This document shows, piece by piece, positions 30,527-40,663 of a DNA stretch of 64,000 bases. Numbering within the stretch: the stretch's first letter is position 1; every line of letters starts with the position of its first letter. The DNA lies in assembly GCF_015710975.1 (NCBI RefSeq), contig NZ_CP049783.1:1857501-1921500 (forward strand), written 5' to 3'. Under the pieces are notes generated by a model. It searched no databases. It was not told the DNA's origin and saw only the letters and a program-made list of their open reading frames with translations. The position numbers and the translations under genes were made by a program. The DNA comes from Paenibacillus polymyxa (GTDB taxonomy: Bacteria; Bacillota; Bacilli; Paenibacillales; Paenibacillaceae).

Positions 30527-31510
30527 ATGGAAAATGCTTTGATTGAATTTCGTAACCTGAAAACCCACTTTCATACCTCTAACGGAACTGTCAAAGCGGT
30601 CAATGACGTCAGTTTTAAAATTCGTGAGGGTGAAACGCTCTGTGTGGTAGGAGAATCTGGCTGTGGTAAGAGTGTAACTGCGATGACAATGATGCGGTTG
30701 ATTGATTCTCCCCACACCTCAGACGGACAAATTTGGTTTGAGGGCAAGGATCTCCTAAAACTCAATAAAGGGCAAATGCAGCAAATTCGCGGCAATGACA
30801 TTTCGATTATTTTTCAGGAACCGATGTCTTCTCTGAATCCGGTGCTTACGATCGGGGAACAGATTACGGAGCCGTTGCTGATGCATACATTAATGAGTAA
30901 AAGGGAGGCACGCGCCCGGGCAATTGAACTAATTAATTTGGTGGGCATTTCGCGATCGGAGGAAATATTCAATTCCTATCCTCATGAGTTGAGTGGCGGT
31001 ATGCGCCAGCGGATTATGATTGCTATTGCTTTAAGCTGTAATCCGAAGCTGTTGATTGCGGATGAACCGACAACGGCACTGGATGTAACGATCCAGGCAC
31101 AGATTCTCGATTTAATGCGGGATTTGAAGGATAAGCTTAAAACGTCCATTATGCTGATAACACATGACTTGGGTGTCGTGGCAGAAATGGCCGATTATGT
31201 GGTCGTTATGTATGCCGGGAACGTTATTGAAGAGGCTCCTGTCATTGAGCTGTTCAAAAATCCGCAGCATCCGTATACTCAAGGACTATTAAAGGCAAAG
31301 CCTGTCATTAATCAGAAAATGGATCGGCTATATTCCATCCCAGGGCAGGTGCCAAACCCCATTGAGCTGGGCGAAAATTGCCATTTTCATGATCGATGCG
31401 CACATTGTATGCAAATATGCAAGGATCAGGCCCCTCCCTTGAATGAAAAGGAGAATGGCCATAAGGTTGCCTGCTGGCTATATGAGAAAGAAGGAGGGCA
31501 ACGAATATGA
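30527..31510 (+). CDS. oppD: Oligopeptide ABC transporter ATP-binding protein (OppD)
   Basis: 327-residue ATPase. Walker [11 protein letters not shown] near 44, Q-loop [10 protein letters not shown] near 97, signature LSGGMRQR near 157, Walker [13 protein letters not shown] near 180, switch H in [14 protein letters not shown]. The C-terminal oligopeptide-transporter extension carries Cys residues ([20 protein letters not shown]), as in ATPases of this family. Overlaps oppF by four bases. Confidence 0.94.
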   Translation: MENALIEFRNLKTHFHTSNGTVKAVNDVSFKIREGETLCVVGESGCGKSVTAMTMMRLIDSPHTSDGQIWFEGKDLLKLNKGQMQQIRGNDISIIFQEPMSSLNPVLTIGEQITEPLLMHTLMSKREARARAIELINLVGISRSEEIFNSYPHELSGGMRQRIMIAIALSCNPKLLIADEPTTALDVTIQAQILDLMRDLKDKLKTSIMLITHDLGVVAEMADYVVVMYAGNVIEEAPVIELFKNPQHPYTQGLLKAKPVINQKMDRLYSIPGQVPNPIELGENCHFHDRCAHCMQICKDQAPPLNEKENGHKVACWLYEKEGGQRI

Positions 31511-32472
31511 GCGAGCCTTTAATTCAAGTGGAAGGGCTGAAAAAGTATTTCCCAATCACAGGCGGGGTTTTTCAGCGTACGGTCGGACATGTCAAGGCGG
31601 TCGATGATGTATCCTTTCATATTCATAAGGGTGAATCGTTTGGTCTGGTAGGAGAATCGGGCTGCGGTAAAAGTACGATTGGACGCACGATTCTCAGATT
31701 GATGGATAAGACAGAGGGATCAGTACGGTACAAGGGCGAAGATTTGCACGCATTAAACAAGGAGCAGATTCGTGCGCTTCGTCCAAAGCTGCAAATCGTC
31801 TTCCAGGACCCTTTTAGTTCACTGAACCCGAGAATTAAGGTGGGTGAGGCGATCGGAGAGGCTTTGCTGGATCACGGGTTGATTGATCGTAATGAGCTAC
31901 GGCAGAAGGTCAACGAAACGCTGAACATTTGTGGGCTGTCCTCATATCACTATGATCGTTATCCGCATGAGTTCTCTGGCGGTCAGCGGCAGCGGATCGG
32001 GATTGCAAGGGCCTTGATTTTGAATCCTGATTTTATTGTGGCTGACGAGCCGGTATCTGCTCTGGATGTGTCGATTCAGGCCCAGATCATTAACTTGTTA
32101 AGCGATTTGCAGCAGGAACGCCAACTGACGTACCTGTTCATCTCGCATGATCTGAGTGTAGTCGAGCATCTGTGTAGCCGGATTGGTGTGATGTATCTGG
32201 GCTCGATGGTAGAGTTGGCTTCCAAGGAGGAGCTGTTCAGCAATCCGCTACACCCATACACCAAGGCTCTGCTATCAGCAGTACCGATTCCAGATCCGAC
32301 GATCAAAAGGCAGCGGATTGTGTTAAAAGGGGACATCCCGTCTCCGGCTAATCCGCCGTCAGGATGCAAGTTTCATACACGCTGTCCTATGGCGGAAGCG
32401 CGCTGTAGAACAGAGGCTCCAGTATACCGAGATGCGGGCGACCAGCATTTTGTAGCCTGTCACTTTGCCTGA
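31507..32472 (+). CDS. oppF: Oligopeptide ABC transporter ATP-binding protein (OppF)
   Basis: 321-residue partner ATPase of OppD. Walker [13 protein letters not shown] near 49, Q-loop [11 protein letters not shown], signature [15 protein letters not shown] near 157, Walker [14 protein letters not shown]-loop [15 protein letters not shown]-terminal Cys cluster [21 protein letters not shown] of its ribosome site lies within the end of oppD; translationally coupled. Confidence 0.94.
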   Translation: MSEPLIQVEGLKKYFPITGGVFQRTVGHVKAVDDVSFHIHKGESFGLVGESGCGKSTIGRTILRLMDKTEGSVRYKGEDLHALNKEQIRALRPKLQIVFQDPFSSLNPRIKVGEAIGEALLDHGLIDRNELRQKVNETLNICGLSSYHYDRYPHEFSGGQRQRIGIARALILNPDFIVADEPVSALDVSIQAQIINLLSDLQQERQLTYLFISHDLSVVEHLCSRIGVMYLGSMVELASKEELFSNPLHPYTKALLSAVPIPDPTIKRQRIVLKGDIPSPANPPSGCKFHTRCPMAEARCRTEAPVYRDAGDQHFVACHFA

Positions 32473-32491
32473 TACGACATACTGAAGAAGC

Positions 32492-32534
32492 AAAATATCC
32501 GTCATCCTGTAACAAGGATTGGCGGATATTTTGT
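32492..32534 (+). terminator. opp operon terminator
   Basis: AAAATATCCG (32492-32501) pairs with CGGATATTTT (32523-32532), with an inner ATCCT/AGGAT pairing. Confidence 0.75.
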
Positions 32535-32632
32535 CGTGGAATAAAAAAAGGTAAAAAAATTGTATCTTTTTTTCGAAAAATTGCAGACAAAATGGATTTT
32601 TCATCGTCTAATAAGATATGGAGGTTATTACG

Positions 32633-33574
32633 ATGATGAAAAAACATTGGTTACGTTGGGCTATTGTCGTCCCGGTACTTATTATATTGATTTTTATTAC
32701 TCTTGGACCCCGCTTGTTGATCGGAAAGCCGAATGTGGATGCAGACGCTGCAGTGCTGATGGACATGCACACCGGGGAATTACTGATGGATGTGAATGGC
32801 GATAAGCCTATGCCTTCTGCAAATATGTCCAAGCTCATGACCGAGCTGTTGGTACTGGAGGATATTCGGACCGGACGGTTAGGCTGGAATGATGAGGTGC
32901 GAATTAGTCGTTATGCCAGTACGGTGGGTGGTGTGAATCTGTCTCTTCGGTATGGGGAAAGAATGACCGTATCTGAACTGTTCCAAAGTATGGTTGTGTA
33001 TTCAGCGAATGACGCCGCTGTAGCGCTGGCAGAGCGTTCATCAGGGAATGAGTCCGCTTTTGTGAAGCGCATGAATGAAAAGGCTGCTCAAATTGGGCTG
33101 TCACCCGATAGTCGCTTTAGTAATGCCTCTGGGGCTGGTCAGAGTGAATTGGGGCCGAACCATCCTAAGGATATTCGCGGAGAAACGAAAATGACGGCAA
33201 GCGATACTGCAAAGTTGGCCTCTTACTTGATTACGTCACATCCTGAGATTCTCAGAACGTCCAGCCGCACACAGATGGAATTGAAGGATAAGGGCATTTA
33301 CATCAGTAATACGAACTGGATGCTGCCTTCCTTGGCTGGACCGTACTCTTATGCGGGGACGGACGGATTGAAAGCAGGGTACACAAGCGATGCTGGATAC
33401 TGCTTCACTGGTACAGCTGAGCAGCATGGCAAACGATTAGTTGCTGTAGTGCTGGGTGCACCGAGCAAGGAAGAGCGTTTCGCACAGACACGGAAGCTGT
33501 TTGATTATGGTTTTTCTCTGTCCACCTCTTTTCCGGTACGATTGCAAAATTTGGTGAAACTGTCTCTGCATTAA
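32633..33574 (+). CDS. PBP5-family D,D-carboxypeptidase-like protein lacking the catalytic serine
   Basis: 313-residue protein of the peptidase S11 (DacA/DacF) fold with an N-terminal membrane anchor (about 10-28). The fold marks are clear: DADAAVLMDMHTGELLMD, then YSANDAAVAL (intact SxN motif) and YCFTGTA near the end. But the SxxK active site, normally ASMTK, here reads ANMSK: codon 32822-32824 is AAT (Asn) where the nucleophile should be. The KTG motif reads KAG (33371-33379). It also lacks the C-terminal PBP5 beta domain. A serine carboxypeptidase mechanism is therefore not expected; a binding or regulatory role is inference. Start ATG 32633 with GGAGG upstream. Confidence 0.85.
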   Translation: MMKKHWLRWAIVVPVLIILIFITLGPRLLIGKPNVDADAAVLMDMHTGELLMDVNGDKPMPSANMSKLMTELLVLEDIRTGRLGWNDEVRISRYASTVGGVNLSLRYGERMTVSELFQSMVVYSANDAAVALAERSSGNESAFVKRMNEKAAQIGLSPDSRFSNASGAGQSELGPNHPKDIRGETKMTASDTAKLASYLITSHPEILRTSSRTQMELKDKGIYISNTNWMLPSLAGPYSYAGTDGLKAGYTSDAGYCFTGTAEQHGKRLVAVVLGAPSKEERFAQTRKLFDYGFSLSTSFPVRLQNLVKLSLH

Positions 33575-33625
33575 GATAAAAGATAACTTTGAAAGCTACA
33601 TAGAATACTTATATAAACGTAAATG

Positions 33626-33657
33626 AGGGCTTTGACCGTAAGGGCAAAGCCTTTTTT
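33626..33657 (+). terminator. Terminator after the PBP5-like gene
   Basis: GGCTTTG (33628-33634) pairs with CAAAGCC (33645-33651), then six T. Confidence 0.85.
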
Positions 33658-33807
33658 GTCATGAGTTTGAGGAACTAACCACGCCATGGCACTTTTGACA
33701 ACAAGGTAGCAGACCTTTTATGCTTTGAGGGGAAGTTTCCGCTTCATGAGGGATCAATCCGGTTTAATGAAGAGATGGGATTTGTGGACGAAAGAAGGAA
33801 GGAAGCC

Positions 33808-34869
33808 ATGATGGAGAGAAGACATAAGAGAAGGACCCGTGGAAAGCCCAAAAAGAAAAAGAGGTTTACCGCTCTATATATTTCATGTATTGTCTTGCTT
33901 TTAGTTGCAGTAGGGGGCTATCTATTCCGCAAACAGCTGACGCTCGTGGCTTTTGACTGGTTTGTGTCACCGACGCTGGAAAGCAAGCTGGAGAAATCCT
34001 ACCAGCCTCGTCAATCCAAGGAACAACAGCCCCAAGAGACCATTGCTTACCAGAAGGAGCCTTTTTCGGTGTTATTACTGGGGACAGATCAACGGCCCAA
34101 TGAAAAGGCACGTGGTCGCTCAGATACGGTGATATATGCTGCTGTACGGCCCGCAGAATCGCGTGTGCTCTTGATTTCTATCCCAAGGGATACGTATGTA
34201 CAGATTGCCGGACATGATTCCAATCGAGATGGCGAGGATGATTTTGATAAGTTAGGGCATGCTTATGCGTTCGGAGGCGAGGATATGTCCATGGCCACTG
34301 TAGAGAAGCTGATGGAGCATAAGGTCGATTATTATGCTACGATTAATTTCCAGGGTATTCAGGATGCCGTGAATGCAGTGGGCGGAGTAGTGTTACCTAT
34401 CGACCAGCCCATCGAGAATAAAAACCCGCTGCATATCAAGTTCCGTATTGAGGCGGGCAAGCCGCTTTATAATGGTGAAGAAGCCATGTATTATGTTAGG
34501 TATCGGGAAGATAGCGACTTCAACCGTACAAAACGTCAGCAAATTTTTTTGAATGCTATGGCCGATAGGCTACTGAATATCGACGGAATCACCAAGATCC
34601 CGGAGTTGCTCGATATCATGGGGGCCAATTTCACAACGGATATGGAACCTGCCTTTATTACTGGGCTTGGCAAGCAAGCTATTTCACAAGGGAATCCACA
34701 AATCTCAAGTTTTACGATTACGGGGGAAGGGTTCAAGAAGAAGGGCCTGTACTATGACCGGGCTAATGAACAGGAACTTGAATATGCCAGACTTATGATT
34801 GCGAACTGGCTAGACTCTGATACAACCCCGCAGACGCTGAGGCTTCCCGACAAACAGGACATTCAGTGA
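33808..34869 (+). CDS. LytR-CpsA-Psr (LCP) family cell-wall glycopolymer transferase
   Basis: 353-residue LCP protein, a family that attaches teichoic or other anionic polymers to peptidoglycan at the outer face of the membrane. A very basic cytoplasmic start (MMERRHKRRTRGKPKKKKR) precedes one membrane helix (ALYISCIVLLLVAVGGYLF). The LCP domain follows with LLLGTDQRPNEKARGRSDTV near 90, LLISIPRDTYVQIAG near 125, and YVRYREDSDFNRTKRQQIF near 230, which hold the Arg/Asp residues that bind polyprenyl phosphate. The start at 33808 has GAAGGAAG upstream. Confidence 0.92.
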   Translation: MMERRHKRRTRGKPKKKKRFTALYISCIVLLLVAVGGYLFRKQLTLVAFDWFVSPTLESKLEKSYQPRQSKEQQPQETIAYQKEPFSVLLLGTDQRPNEKARGRSDTVIYAAVRPAESRVLLISIPRDTYVQIAGHDSNRDGEDDFDKLGHAYAFGGEDMSMATVEKLMEHKVDYYATINFQGIQDAVNAVGGVVLPIDQPIENKNPLHIKFRIEAGKPLYNGEEAMYYVRYREDSDFNRTKRQQIFLNAMADRLLNIDGITKIPELLDIMGANFTTDMEPAFITGLGKQAISQGNPQISSFTITGEGFKKKGLYYDRANEQELEYARLMIANWLDSDTTPQTLRLPDKQDIQ

Positions 34870-34914
34870 GTAATCAATGGATTTATATTTGATTTTGAGG
34901 GGGATTCGTTTCTC

Positions 34915-35343
34915 ATGAATATTGCTTTTTTCTTGCTTCCCAAACAAGAGGTCGCTTGTGTAACGGCGGATGCTACTCTACGGCAAACATTGGAACGAAT
35001 GGAATATCACCGGTTCACAGCGGTTCCTATTTTGGATAAGGAAGGTAGATATACGGGTACGGTTACAGAGGGTGACCTATTGTGGCATATGAAAGAGTCC
35101 GAGGGGAAAATCACCTTTGAAAACGCTTCTAAGTTTATGCTCAAGGACGTTCCGCTGCGGGTTTCGATGAAACCTGTATCCATTGATGCCAATATGGAGG
35201 ATCTGATTAATTTGGCGAAGGTACAAAACTTTGTGCCCGTTGTGGATGATATGGAACGGTTTATCGGTATCGTGCGCCGCAGCCAAATTATTGAGTATTG
35301 TGAGAAATTTGTGTCTAAGGAATCGCTTAATACTTCAAGCTAA
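34915..35343 (+). CDS. CBS-domain pair protein
   Basis: 142-residue protein consisting of two CBS motifs: residues about 8-65 (VTADATLRQTLERMEYHRFT ... GTVTEGDLLW) and 75-135 (VSIDANMEDLINLAKVQNFV ... IGIVRRSQIIEY). Stand-alone CBS pairs usually bind adenine nucleotides or c-di-AMP; with gdpP nearby, c-di-AMP sensing is possible but only inferred. GAGGGGG precedes the ATG. Confidence 0.88.
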   Translation: MNIAFFLLPKQEVACVTADATLRQTLERMEYHRFTAVPILDKEGRYTGTVTEGDLLWHMKESEGKITFENASKFMLKDVPLRVSMKPVSIDANMEDLINLAKVQNFVPVVDDMERFIGIVRRSQIIEYCEKFVSKESLNTSS

Positions 35344-35479
35344 AATAAGCAACAAAGCCGCACTGAAGATTACTATTACCCTAGGGGCTAACAGTGTTGA
35401 CATGGGCTTATAATAAGCAGCAAAGCTGCTCTGAAAATAACGATTTACCCTATGGGGTAACAGTTATTTTCAAAATAGG
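35344..35479 (+). repeat. Tandem imperfect repeat of about 66 bases with hairpins
   Basis: Unit 1 (about 35344-35408) and unit 2 (about 35413-35479) share ATAAGCA-CAAAGC-GC-CTGAA, TTACCCTA-GGGG and TAACAGT blocks. Unit 2 holds two hairpins: AGCAGC-AAA-GCTGCT (35416-35430) and the longer GAAAATAAC / GTTATTTTC (35433-35471) with inner TTACCC/GGGTAA. They lie between the CBS gene and the promoter of the next operon. Confidence 0.6.
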
Positions 35480-35482
35480 ATA

Positions 35483-35491
35483 TGCTATAAT
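35483..35491 (+). promoter_or_regulatory. Extended -10 promoter of the MazG-like/yybS/gdpP operon
   Basis: TGCTATAAT, a TGn-TATAAT extended -10 with no good -35; the upstream position is occupied by the hairpin repeat. Confidence 0.55.
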
Positions 35492-35532
35492 GGAGAATAA
35501 AGCTTTTTCAGAGGGGTGTGACTCTTCATCAT

Positions 35533-35835
35533 ATGCCTAAAGAAATGGATGTAGTTAAACGAGCCAAGGTTATTGAATGGCTTAAAACAGAGGTGCTTGA
35601 CCAAGTCTCCCGTCTGTTTAAGGCGATGTGGGAAGGCAGTACAGTCCGTATTGGTGACTGTTTGGCCAGCCTGGTGATGAGCAGTTATATTCTGGGGAGG
35701 CGTCTTGGGGTGTCTTACCGTGAATTGGATGATCTACTCATCGACAAGCTAAGAAAGCACAGAAAAGAAGGACACCAGCTGGAGGATTGGTATCAGGACA
35801 TTTCCGCACTGGAAGAACATATGCGTAAGAGGTGA
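35533..35835 (+). CDS. MazG-like family protein
   Basis: 100-residue all-helical protein of the small MazG-like family (about 100 residues, no full pyrophosphohydrolase domain), with SRLFKAMWEGSTVRIGDCLA and SYRELDDLLIDKLRKH. The start is uncertain: ATG 35533 gives the usual MPKEMDVVKR but lies 16 bases from AGAGGGG; GTG 35518 is too close to it. It precedes yybS and overlaps its ribosome site. Confidence 0.75.
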   Translation: MPKEMDVVKRAKVIEWLKTEVLDQVSRLFKAMWEGSTVRIGDCLASLVMSSYILGRRLGVSYRELDDLLIDKLRKHRKEGHQLEDWYQDISALEEHMRKR

Positions 35836-35840
35836 AAACG

Positions 35841-36758
35841 TTGAAATTCCGCTTGGCCACTGTAGCATGGAGCGTTATTTATTTGCTTCTGCTGCTGACT
35901 CTATTGACACCATTTAGAATTATTACCGTATTTTTTCTGATTGTGCCTGGCGCTGTATTGTTTTCATCGCTGCCTTTCAAAGGATTTCTGGTTCACGTCA
36001 TACCGGTGCTTTTAATTATAGCGCTACTCGATGTGTATTCGCTGCTTCCTGCGATTTACTTTCTGATTCCTTCTATATTGATGGGACGGATATATAAAAA
36101 GGGAGGATCTGCTTTTCAGGCGTTGATGACCGGAACAGGCATTATTTTAGCCGAGTTGTTGTTTGTACTGTTTATCGCTACGTATTCCTTCGGGTTTGAT
36201 CTTTCGCAGTCCCTTCGGGATCAGGCTGAGATATCGGCCAGTATTGTACAGCAGATTTTAAGTGCGAATCCGATGTTTGCGAATATGAGCTGGACAGCTG
36301 AAGATACGCAGAAACTCGGTACAATGCTGATTGGTAAAGTTCCATATGTGATGATCGTCAGCTCGTTTATACTGGCAGTGATCACACATGCTTTGGCACG
36401 TCCAGCATTGAGCAGTCTCGATGTGCCGGTACGTAAAATGAAGCCTGCCCGCGAGTGGATGCTACCACGCACGCTGATCTGGTACTATCTGCTGGCAATT
36501 GTAATTGGATGGATAGCGGATTCCTCCGATAGCAGCTGGATTCAAACGGTTTCCATTAGTATGCTACCGCTGATCCATGCATGTTTTATTATCCAGACAA
36601 TTGGTTTTGTATACTTCTGGACGCATAGCCGTAAAATGAGCCCAGTGATTGCGTTGCTGCTGTCGCTCGTCGTTCTGGTGTTCCAGCCGCTCCGCATTAT
36701 AGGTATTATTGATTTGGCCTTTCCGCTGCGTGAAGCTATTACAAGATCAAAGAAATAG
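35841..36758 (+). CDS. yybS: DUF2232 membrane protein YybS
   Basis: 305-residue polytopic protein with about eight membrane segments (for example VAWSVIYLLLLLTLLTPFRI at the start and YYLLAIVIGWIADS in the third quarter). YybS is a conserved partner gene of gdpP in Bacillales; function unknown. The TTG at 35841 follows AAGAGGTG at good spacing; the GTG at 35832 overlaps that site. 12 bases separate it from gdpP. Confidence 0.87.
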   Translation: MKFRLATVAWSVIYLLLLLTLLTPFRIITVFFLIVPGAVLFSSLPFKGFLVHVIPVLLIIALLDVYSLLPAIYFLIPSILMGRIYKKGGSAFQALMTGTGIILAELLFVLFIATYSFGFDLSQSLRDQAEISASIVQQILSANPMFANMSWTAEDTQKLGTMLIGKVPYVMIVSSFILAVITHALARPALSSLDVPVRKMKPAREWMLPRTLIWYYLLAIVIGWIADSSDSSWIQTVSISMLPLIHACFIIQTIGFVYFWTHSRKMSPVIALLLSLVVLVFQPLRIIGIIDLAFPLREAITRSKK

Positions 36759-36769
36759 GGTGAACAGTC

Positions 36770-38758
36770 ATGCCTAAATTTCTACAAAAACGCTGGCACG
36801 GCTATCAGACGGTCTGGGCGTTTTTACTGCTGCTGGTGCTTGTCATATGTATTTCCATGTACAACTGGGAACTGGGTGTGATAGGACTGCTGCTATCATT
36901 CTTGCTCGGCGGATTGATGCTGAAGACGGAGCTGGATTTCCGTCGGGAACTGAATCAATATATCAGTGGCCTTTCCTTCCGGATCAAGCGGGTGGAGGGA
37001 GAAGCGATCAGTACACTGCCGTTCGGTATCATTTTATACAGTGAAAATCGGACGGTAGAATGGCACAATCGCTTTGCCAGTGAGATGTTCGAGGAGCAAT
37101 CGTTGATTGGAGAGCCCCTTCAAGATTTGTTTCCTCAACTCGCAAACGCTCTAAGCACTAAAAAGGAAACGAAAGAGTCTGCTCGTGAACTAAAGGTGGA
37201 ATTACAGCATGATGAGCGTCATTATCAGTTTCTAATCGTGCCTGATGAGCGTCTGATATATTTGTATGAAGTGACGGAGCTCGCGGTACTGCGCAAGCAG
37301 TATGAGAACGAGCGGTTAGCGCTTGGTATTGTCATGCTTGATAATATGGACGAGGCTGCTCAGGGAATGGACGATCAGCAGCGTACCGCGCTTATTGCGA
37401 AGGTTTCCAGCGAGATTACGTCTTGGGCCAATCAATACAATATTTATTTGCGCCGGTTGTCATCTGAGCGTTATCTTATTATGCTGAATCATAAAGCACT
37501 CCAGGAGCTGGAGCAAAGCCGATTCGTCATTTTGGATACCGTGCGGGAAATGACAGCAGATTTGAAAGTACCGATGACATTGAGCATTGGTTTGTCTTTC
37601 GGGGCAGAGAGTATCAAGGAGCTGGGCGAGCTAGCTCAATCCAGTCTAGATATGGCGCTTGGACGTGGGGGAGATCAAGCAGCAGTGAAAGCGGGACAGC
37701 GCCTGTCCTTTTACGGAGGCAAGTCCAATGCTGTCGAGAAGCGTACCAGGGTGCGTGCCCGAGTCATTGCGCATGCGTTGCGTGATCTGATGCAGGAGAG
37801 CGACCGTGTGCTGATTATGGGACACAAAATACCGGACATGGATGCAATAGGAGCAGCTATCGGTGTGTGGAAGGCTGCGGCACTTTACAATGTAGAGGCC
37901 CATATTGTACTGGACAAATCCAATCCGTCTATTGACCGAATGATGGAGCAGGTAAACAAGGATGAGAAGCTGTCGCAAGCGCTCATGACACCGGAGCAGT
38001 CGCTTCAGGTGATGACCGAGCACAGCCTGCTGGTTGTGGTGGATACGCACAAGGCGTCAATGACGATTGAGCCGCGTCTGGTGCAGACGGCCAGCCGGGT
38101 GGTGGTTGTGGATCATCACCGTCGGGGCGAGGAATTTATTAATGATTCTGTTCTGATCTATTTGGAGCCATACGCGTCATCGGCCTGTGAACTGGTGACT
38201 GAGCTGCTGCAATATATCCATGAAAAGGTCCAGCTGACACCGCTGGAGGCAACATCACTGCTGGCGGGGATTACGGTGGATACCAAGCATTTCTCCCTGC
38301 ATACAGGCTCACGCACGTTTGAGGCAGCTGGCTTCTTAAGACGTAGTGGAGCAGATACAGTGATGATCCAGCGCATGTTAAAAGAGGACCTGGATGAATA
38401 TATTGCTAAGGCGGAAATTATTAAGCATGCTAAAATGATATATGGGCATATCGCAATTGCGGTGACCGAGCCCGGACAAAAAATACCGCAGCTCCTGATT
38501 GCTCAGGTGGCGGATTCATTACTCAATATGACGGATGTACTGGCCTCCTTTGTGGTCAGTGAACGTCCTGACGGCCTGGTGGGGATCAGCGCCCGATCAC
38601 TCGGACGCATGAACGTACAGGTTGTCATGGAACGGCTAGGCGGCGGAGGACATCTGACGAACGCAGCGGTTCAGCTGGATTGCTCGCTGGAGGAAGCTAA
38701 GCGCAGAGTGGTCGACGTACTGGCCGAAATTGATGGGGAAGAGGGGTTATTTGAATGA
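36770..38758 (+). CDS. gdpP: Cyclic-di-AMP phosphodiesterase GdpP
   Basis: 662-residue membrane enzyme that hydrolyses c-di-AMP, tuning turgor and cell-wall stress. Two N-terminal membrane helices (about 14-50), a degenerate PAS domain ([20 protein letters not shown], about 80-140), a degenerate GGDEF domain (about 175-300), and a DHH/DHHA1 hydrolase with [19 protein letters not shown] near 350, [10 protein letters not shown] near 445 and GGGGH near the C terminus. Metal-binding residues look intact. Overlaps rplI by four bases. Confidence 0.95.
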   Translation: MPKFLQKRWHGYQTVWAFLLLLVLVICISMYNWELGVIGLLLSFLLGGLMLKTELDFRRELNQYISGLSFRIKRVEGEAISTLPFGIILYSENRTVEWHNRFASEMFEEQSLIGEPLQDLFPQLANALSTKKETKESARELKVELQHDERHYQFLIVPDERLIYLYEVTELAVLRKQYENERLALGIVMLDNMDEAAQGMDDQQRTALIAKVSSEITSWANQYNIYLRRLSSERYLIMLNHKALQELEQSRFVILDTVREMTADLKVPMTLSIGLSFGAESIKELGELAQSSLDMALGRGGDQAAVKAGQRLSFYGGKSNAVEKRTRVRARVIAHALRDLMQESDRVLIMGHKIPDMDAIGAAIGVWKAAALYNVEAHIVLDKSNPSIDRMMEQVNKDEKLSQALMTPEQSLQVMTEHSLLVVVDTHKASMTIEPRLVQTASRVVVVDHHRRGEEFINDSVLIYLEPYASSACELVTELLQYIHEKVQLTPLEATSLLAGITVDTKHFSLHTGSRTFEAAGFLRRSGADTVMIQRMLKEDLDEYIAKAEIIKHAKMIYGHIAIAVTEPGQKIPQLLIAQVADSLLNMTDVLASFVVSERPDGLVGISARSLGRMNVQVVMERLGGGGHLTNAAVQLDCSLEEAKRRVVDVLAEIDGEEGLFE

Positions 38759-39195
38759 AAGTAATATTCATTAAAGATATGAAGGGCCAAGGTAAGAAGG
38801 GGCAGGTTAAGGAAGTATCCGACGGTTATGCAGCGAATTTTCTGTTGCCGCGTGGGATTGCCCGTCCAGCAACGGAAGGAAATATGAAGACGCTGGAAAA
38901 CCAAAATGCTGCTGAGGAGAAACGCAAGCAAGAGGAAAAGGAAGAGGCACAAGTACTCGGCAAAAAGCTGGAAGAGACTACAATTCAGCTCAAAGCAAAG
39001 GCTGGAGAAGGTGGACGTCTGTTCGGCGCGATTACAAGCAAGCAAATCGCAGAGGCTGTTGCTAAAACAGGCATCAAGCTGGACAAACGCAAAATCGAGC
39101 TGGAAGAACCGATTCGTACGTTGGGCGTGACTCAAATGACCGTCAAGCTTCATCCTGAGGTCAAAGCTACGCTGAAAGTACAGGTGACTGAATAA
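38755..39195 (+). CDS. rplI: 50S ribosomal protein L9
   Basis: 146-residue L9: [20 protein letters not shown], a long central helix rich in Glu/Lys (about 40-78), and a C-terminal RNA-binding domain ([17 protein letters not shown]). Overlaps gdpP and is followed immediately by dnaC, the Bacillales order. Confidence 0.97.
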   Translation: MKVIFIKDMKGQGKKGQVKEVSDGYAANFLLPRGIARPATEGNMKTLENQNAAEEKRKQEEKEEAQVLGKKLEETTIQLKAKAGEGGRLFGAITSKQIAEAVAKTGIKLDKRKIELEEPIRTLGVTQMTVKLHPEVKATLKVQVTE

Positions 39196-39200
39196 TAATT

Positions 39201-40559
39201 ATGGGCGGCGAATTTTTTGATCGGATTCCTCCGCAAAATCTGGAGGCTGAACAGGCGGTTATTGGGTCTATTTTGCTTCAGTCTGAAGCACTGATTACCG
39301 CAATGGAGCGGGTGCAGACCGAGGACTTTTACGATAAAGCTCATCAAATGATTTACGAAGCAATGATTGAGCTGGGTGAATCCGGACAGCCGATTGACTT
39401 GGTTACGCTGACCTCGAAAATTCAGGACAAAGGTCAGCTGGAGGATATCGGCGGTGTCAGTTATCTGGCGAAGCTGGCTCACGGGGTACCAACAGCGGCT
39501 AACGTGGATTACTATGCCCAGATCATTGAAGAAAAAGCGATGCTTCGTCGCTTGATTCGTGCAGCTACACAGATTGTGAGCGAAGGCTATAGCAGTGGCG
39601 AGGATGTCGCCGGTATGCTGAGTGATGCTGAGCGCAAGATTATGGAAATCTCCAACGGGCGCTCAGGCAGTGGTTTTATCGCCATCCGCGATGTCGTGAT
39701 GGAAGTGTTCGACCGCGTTGAATTGCTGCATCAGAACAAGGGAAACACGACCGGAATTCCGTCCGGATTCGTTGACCTGGACAAGATGACGGCGGGTTTC
39801 CAGCGCAATGACCTGATCATTGTGGCTGCCCGTCCATCTGTAGGTAAAACGGCATTCGCCCTGAATATTGCACAAAACGTTGCAGTACGGGCAAAAGAGA
39901 CGGTTGCCATCTTCAGTCTGGAGATGTCGGCGGCTCAGCTCGTGCAGCGGATGATCTGTGCCGAGGCTAACTTGGACGCGAACGTCATGCGGACAGGTGA
40001 ATTTAAAGGCGACGACGATTGGGCGAAGCTGACGATGGGCATTGCAGCCTTGTCAGAGGCGGAAATCTATATCGATGATACGCCCGGCATCACTGTGGCT
40101 GATATCCGTGCCAAATGTCGCCGTCTCAAGGCGGAAAAGGGACTGGGTATGATCGTTATTGACTACTTGCAGCTCATTCACGGACGTGGCAAAGCGGGCG
40201 AGAACCGGCAGCAGGAGGTATCCGAAATTTCACGGACATTGAAACAAATTGCCCGTGAGCTTGAAGTGCCTGTAATTGCCCTTTCCCAGCTGAGCCGGGG
40301 TGTGGAGCAGCGTCAAGATAAGCGGCCCATGATGAGTGACTTGCGGGAATCGGGTTCCATTGAGCAGGATGCTGACATCGTTGCGTTTCTGTACCGGGAT
40401 GATTATTATAATCAGGAAACAGAAAAGAAAAATATTATTGAAATTATCATTGCCAAGCAGCGTAACGGCCCGGTCGGTACGGTAGAGCTGGTATTTCTCA
40501 AAAATTATAATAAATTCGCTAATTACGAGCGTGCCCATTCGGATGCGTTCGCCGGTTAA
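39201..40559 (+). CDS. dnaC: Replicative DNA helicase (DnaB-type, called DnaC in Bacillus)
   Basis: 452-residue hexameric fork helicase. N-terminal domain: IPPQNLEAEQAVIGSILLQ. RecA-like domain: Walker A ARPSVGKTAFALNIA near 212, Walker B MIVIDYLQL near 318, and ALSQLSRGVEQRQDKRPMMS near 360, then SGSIEQDADIVAFLYRDDYY. No intein is seen. Five bases after rplI. Confidence 0.97.
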   Translation: MGGEFFDRIPPQNLEAEQAVIGSILLQSEALITAMERVQTEDFYDKAHQMIYEAMIELGESGQPIDLVTLTSKIQDKGQLEDIGGVSYLAKLAHGVPTAANVDYYAQIIEEKAMLRRLIRAATQIVSEGYSSGEDVAGMLSDAERKIMEISNGRSGSGFIAIRDVVMEVFDRVELLHQNKGNTTGIPSGFVDLDKMTAGFQRNDLIIVAARPSVGKTAFALNIAQNVAVRAKETVAIFSLEMSAAQLVQRMICAEANLDANVMRTGEFKGDDDWAKLTMGIAALSEAEIYIDDTPGITVADIRAKCRRLKAEKGLGMIVIDYLQLIHGRGKAGENRQQEVSEISRTLKQIARELEVPVIALSQLSRGVEQRQDKRPMMSDLRESGSIEQDADIVAFLYRDDYYNQETEKKNIIEIIIAKQRNGPVGTVELVFLKNYNKFANYERAHSDAFAG

Positions 40560-40576
40560 TATATTTGTATGATTAG

Positions 40577-40626
40577 AAAAGGCTCTTTCGACGCGGGTAT
40601 CGCGATTACGAGAGAGCCTTTTTTAT
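40577..40626 (+). terminator. dnaC terminator
   Basis: AAAAGGCTCTTTCG and CGAGAGAGCCTTTT form a stem around a short loop, ending in T6. Confidence 0.88.
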
Positions 40627-40663
40627 AGAATTCATATATTTTCATAGAACGATTGAAACTCTC

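Noticed and set aside
35397..35414. TTGACA followed by TATAAT between the CBS gene and the MazG-like gene
   Set aside because: The two hexamers are only six bases apart, far from the 16-18 needed for a sigma-A promoter.
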